Assembly: GCA_021798115.1 (NCBI GenBank)
Contig: JAJZYM010000015.1
Coordinates: forward strand, 1-43,869
Length of the DNA stretch: 43,869 bases
Source: Pseudomonadota bacterium
GTDB taxonomy: Bacteria; Pseudomonadota; Gammaproteobacteria; JAKAQQ01
Direction: 5' to 3'
Notes under the pieces: generated by a model
Databases searched by the model: none
Told to the model about the DNA's origin: nothing
The model's input: the letters and a program-made list of their open reading frames with translations, nothing else
Program-made: the position numbers and the translations under genes
Shown: positions 43,869 to 43,869 of the stretch, piece by piece
Numbering within the stretch: the first letter of the stretch is position 1
Layout of the letters: each line of letters opens with the position of its first letter

Positions 43869-43869
43869 A

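Larger units (their letters stand above)
43038..43869 (-). mobile_element. IS3-family element, decayed, cut by the window end
   Basis: Minus-strand remnants of an IS3-family element. The left boundary is placed at about 43038, just outside the transposase stop, where TGAAGTGGTCCCTA could be the terminal repeat. The right end is outside the window, so the inverted repeat cannot be checked. It flanks the moxR/metK-like operon. Confidence 0.65.

Overview
The window looks like a high-GC gammaproteobacterial chromosome with two accessory segments. The lineage is inferred from conserved gene order: aroQ-accB-accC-prmA-DUF3426-fis-purH-purD, trxA-rho, ftsE-ftsX, and cysS-folD next to tRNA-Pro and tRNA-Arg. 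No marker gives a genus. Leucine codons in the housekeeping genes are dominated by CTC.

Left accessory segment (about 246-5980). It lies between tRNA-Ser(GCU) and ftsX. It is a patchwork of decayed mobile DNA: a serine-recombinase C-terminal remnant fused back to back with a beheaded Ti-plasmid-type traC, an intact-looking traD, an AbiEi/AbiEii toxin-antitoxin pair whose toxin gene carries a frameshift, an internally deleted IS30-family element with both inverted repeats, an intact Xre-RES toxin-antitoxin operon with two operator palindromes around its -10 box, an HNH endonuclease gene and an IS256-family transposase tail.

Core segment (about 5981-37754). Minus strand: ftsEX and a VolA/Pla-1-type lipoprotein lipase. 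Plus strand: rsmD and coaD. Then NADP-isocitrate dehydrogenase, a split B12-dependent ribonucleotide reductase (nrdJa/nrdJb), hsp20 behind a sigma-32-like promoter, a DegP protease, a YadG/YadH-type ABC exporter, a DUF4442 protein, an ACT-domain malic enzyme, trxA-rho, a GNAT protein, the aroQ-to-purD operon, a TlpA-like thioredoxin with cutA, an unusual gltX with cysS, folD, two tRNAs and phzF.

Right accessory segment (about 37830-43869). This is the most interesting part. A sigma-70 promoter (37916-37943) drives a leader with two tandem SAM-II (SAM-alpha) riboswitch aptamers. The first is followed by an overlapping antiterminator/terminator pair. The second is followed by a long hairpin that buries the Shine-Dalgarno sequence of the first gene. 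The four genes behind it overlap end to end: a MoxR-type AAA+ ATPase, an unrecognised protein, a DUF2201-type zinc metallopeptidase with a VWA-like MIDAS domain, and a divergent S-adenosylmethionine synthetase that keeps nearly all catalytic residues. The segment ends in a decayed IS3-family element cut by the window edge. I infer a horizontally acquired, SAM-starvation-induced system that pairs SAM synthesis with an AAA+/VWA/protease module; its function is unknown to me.
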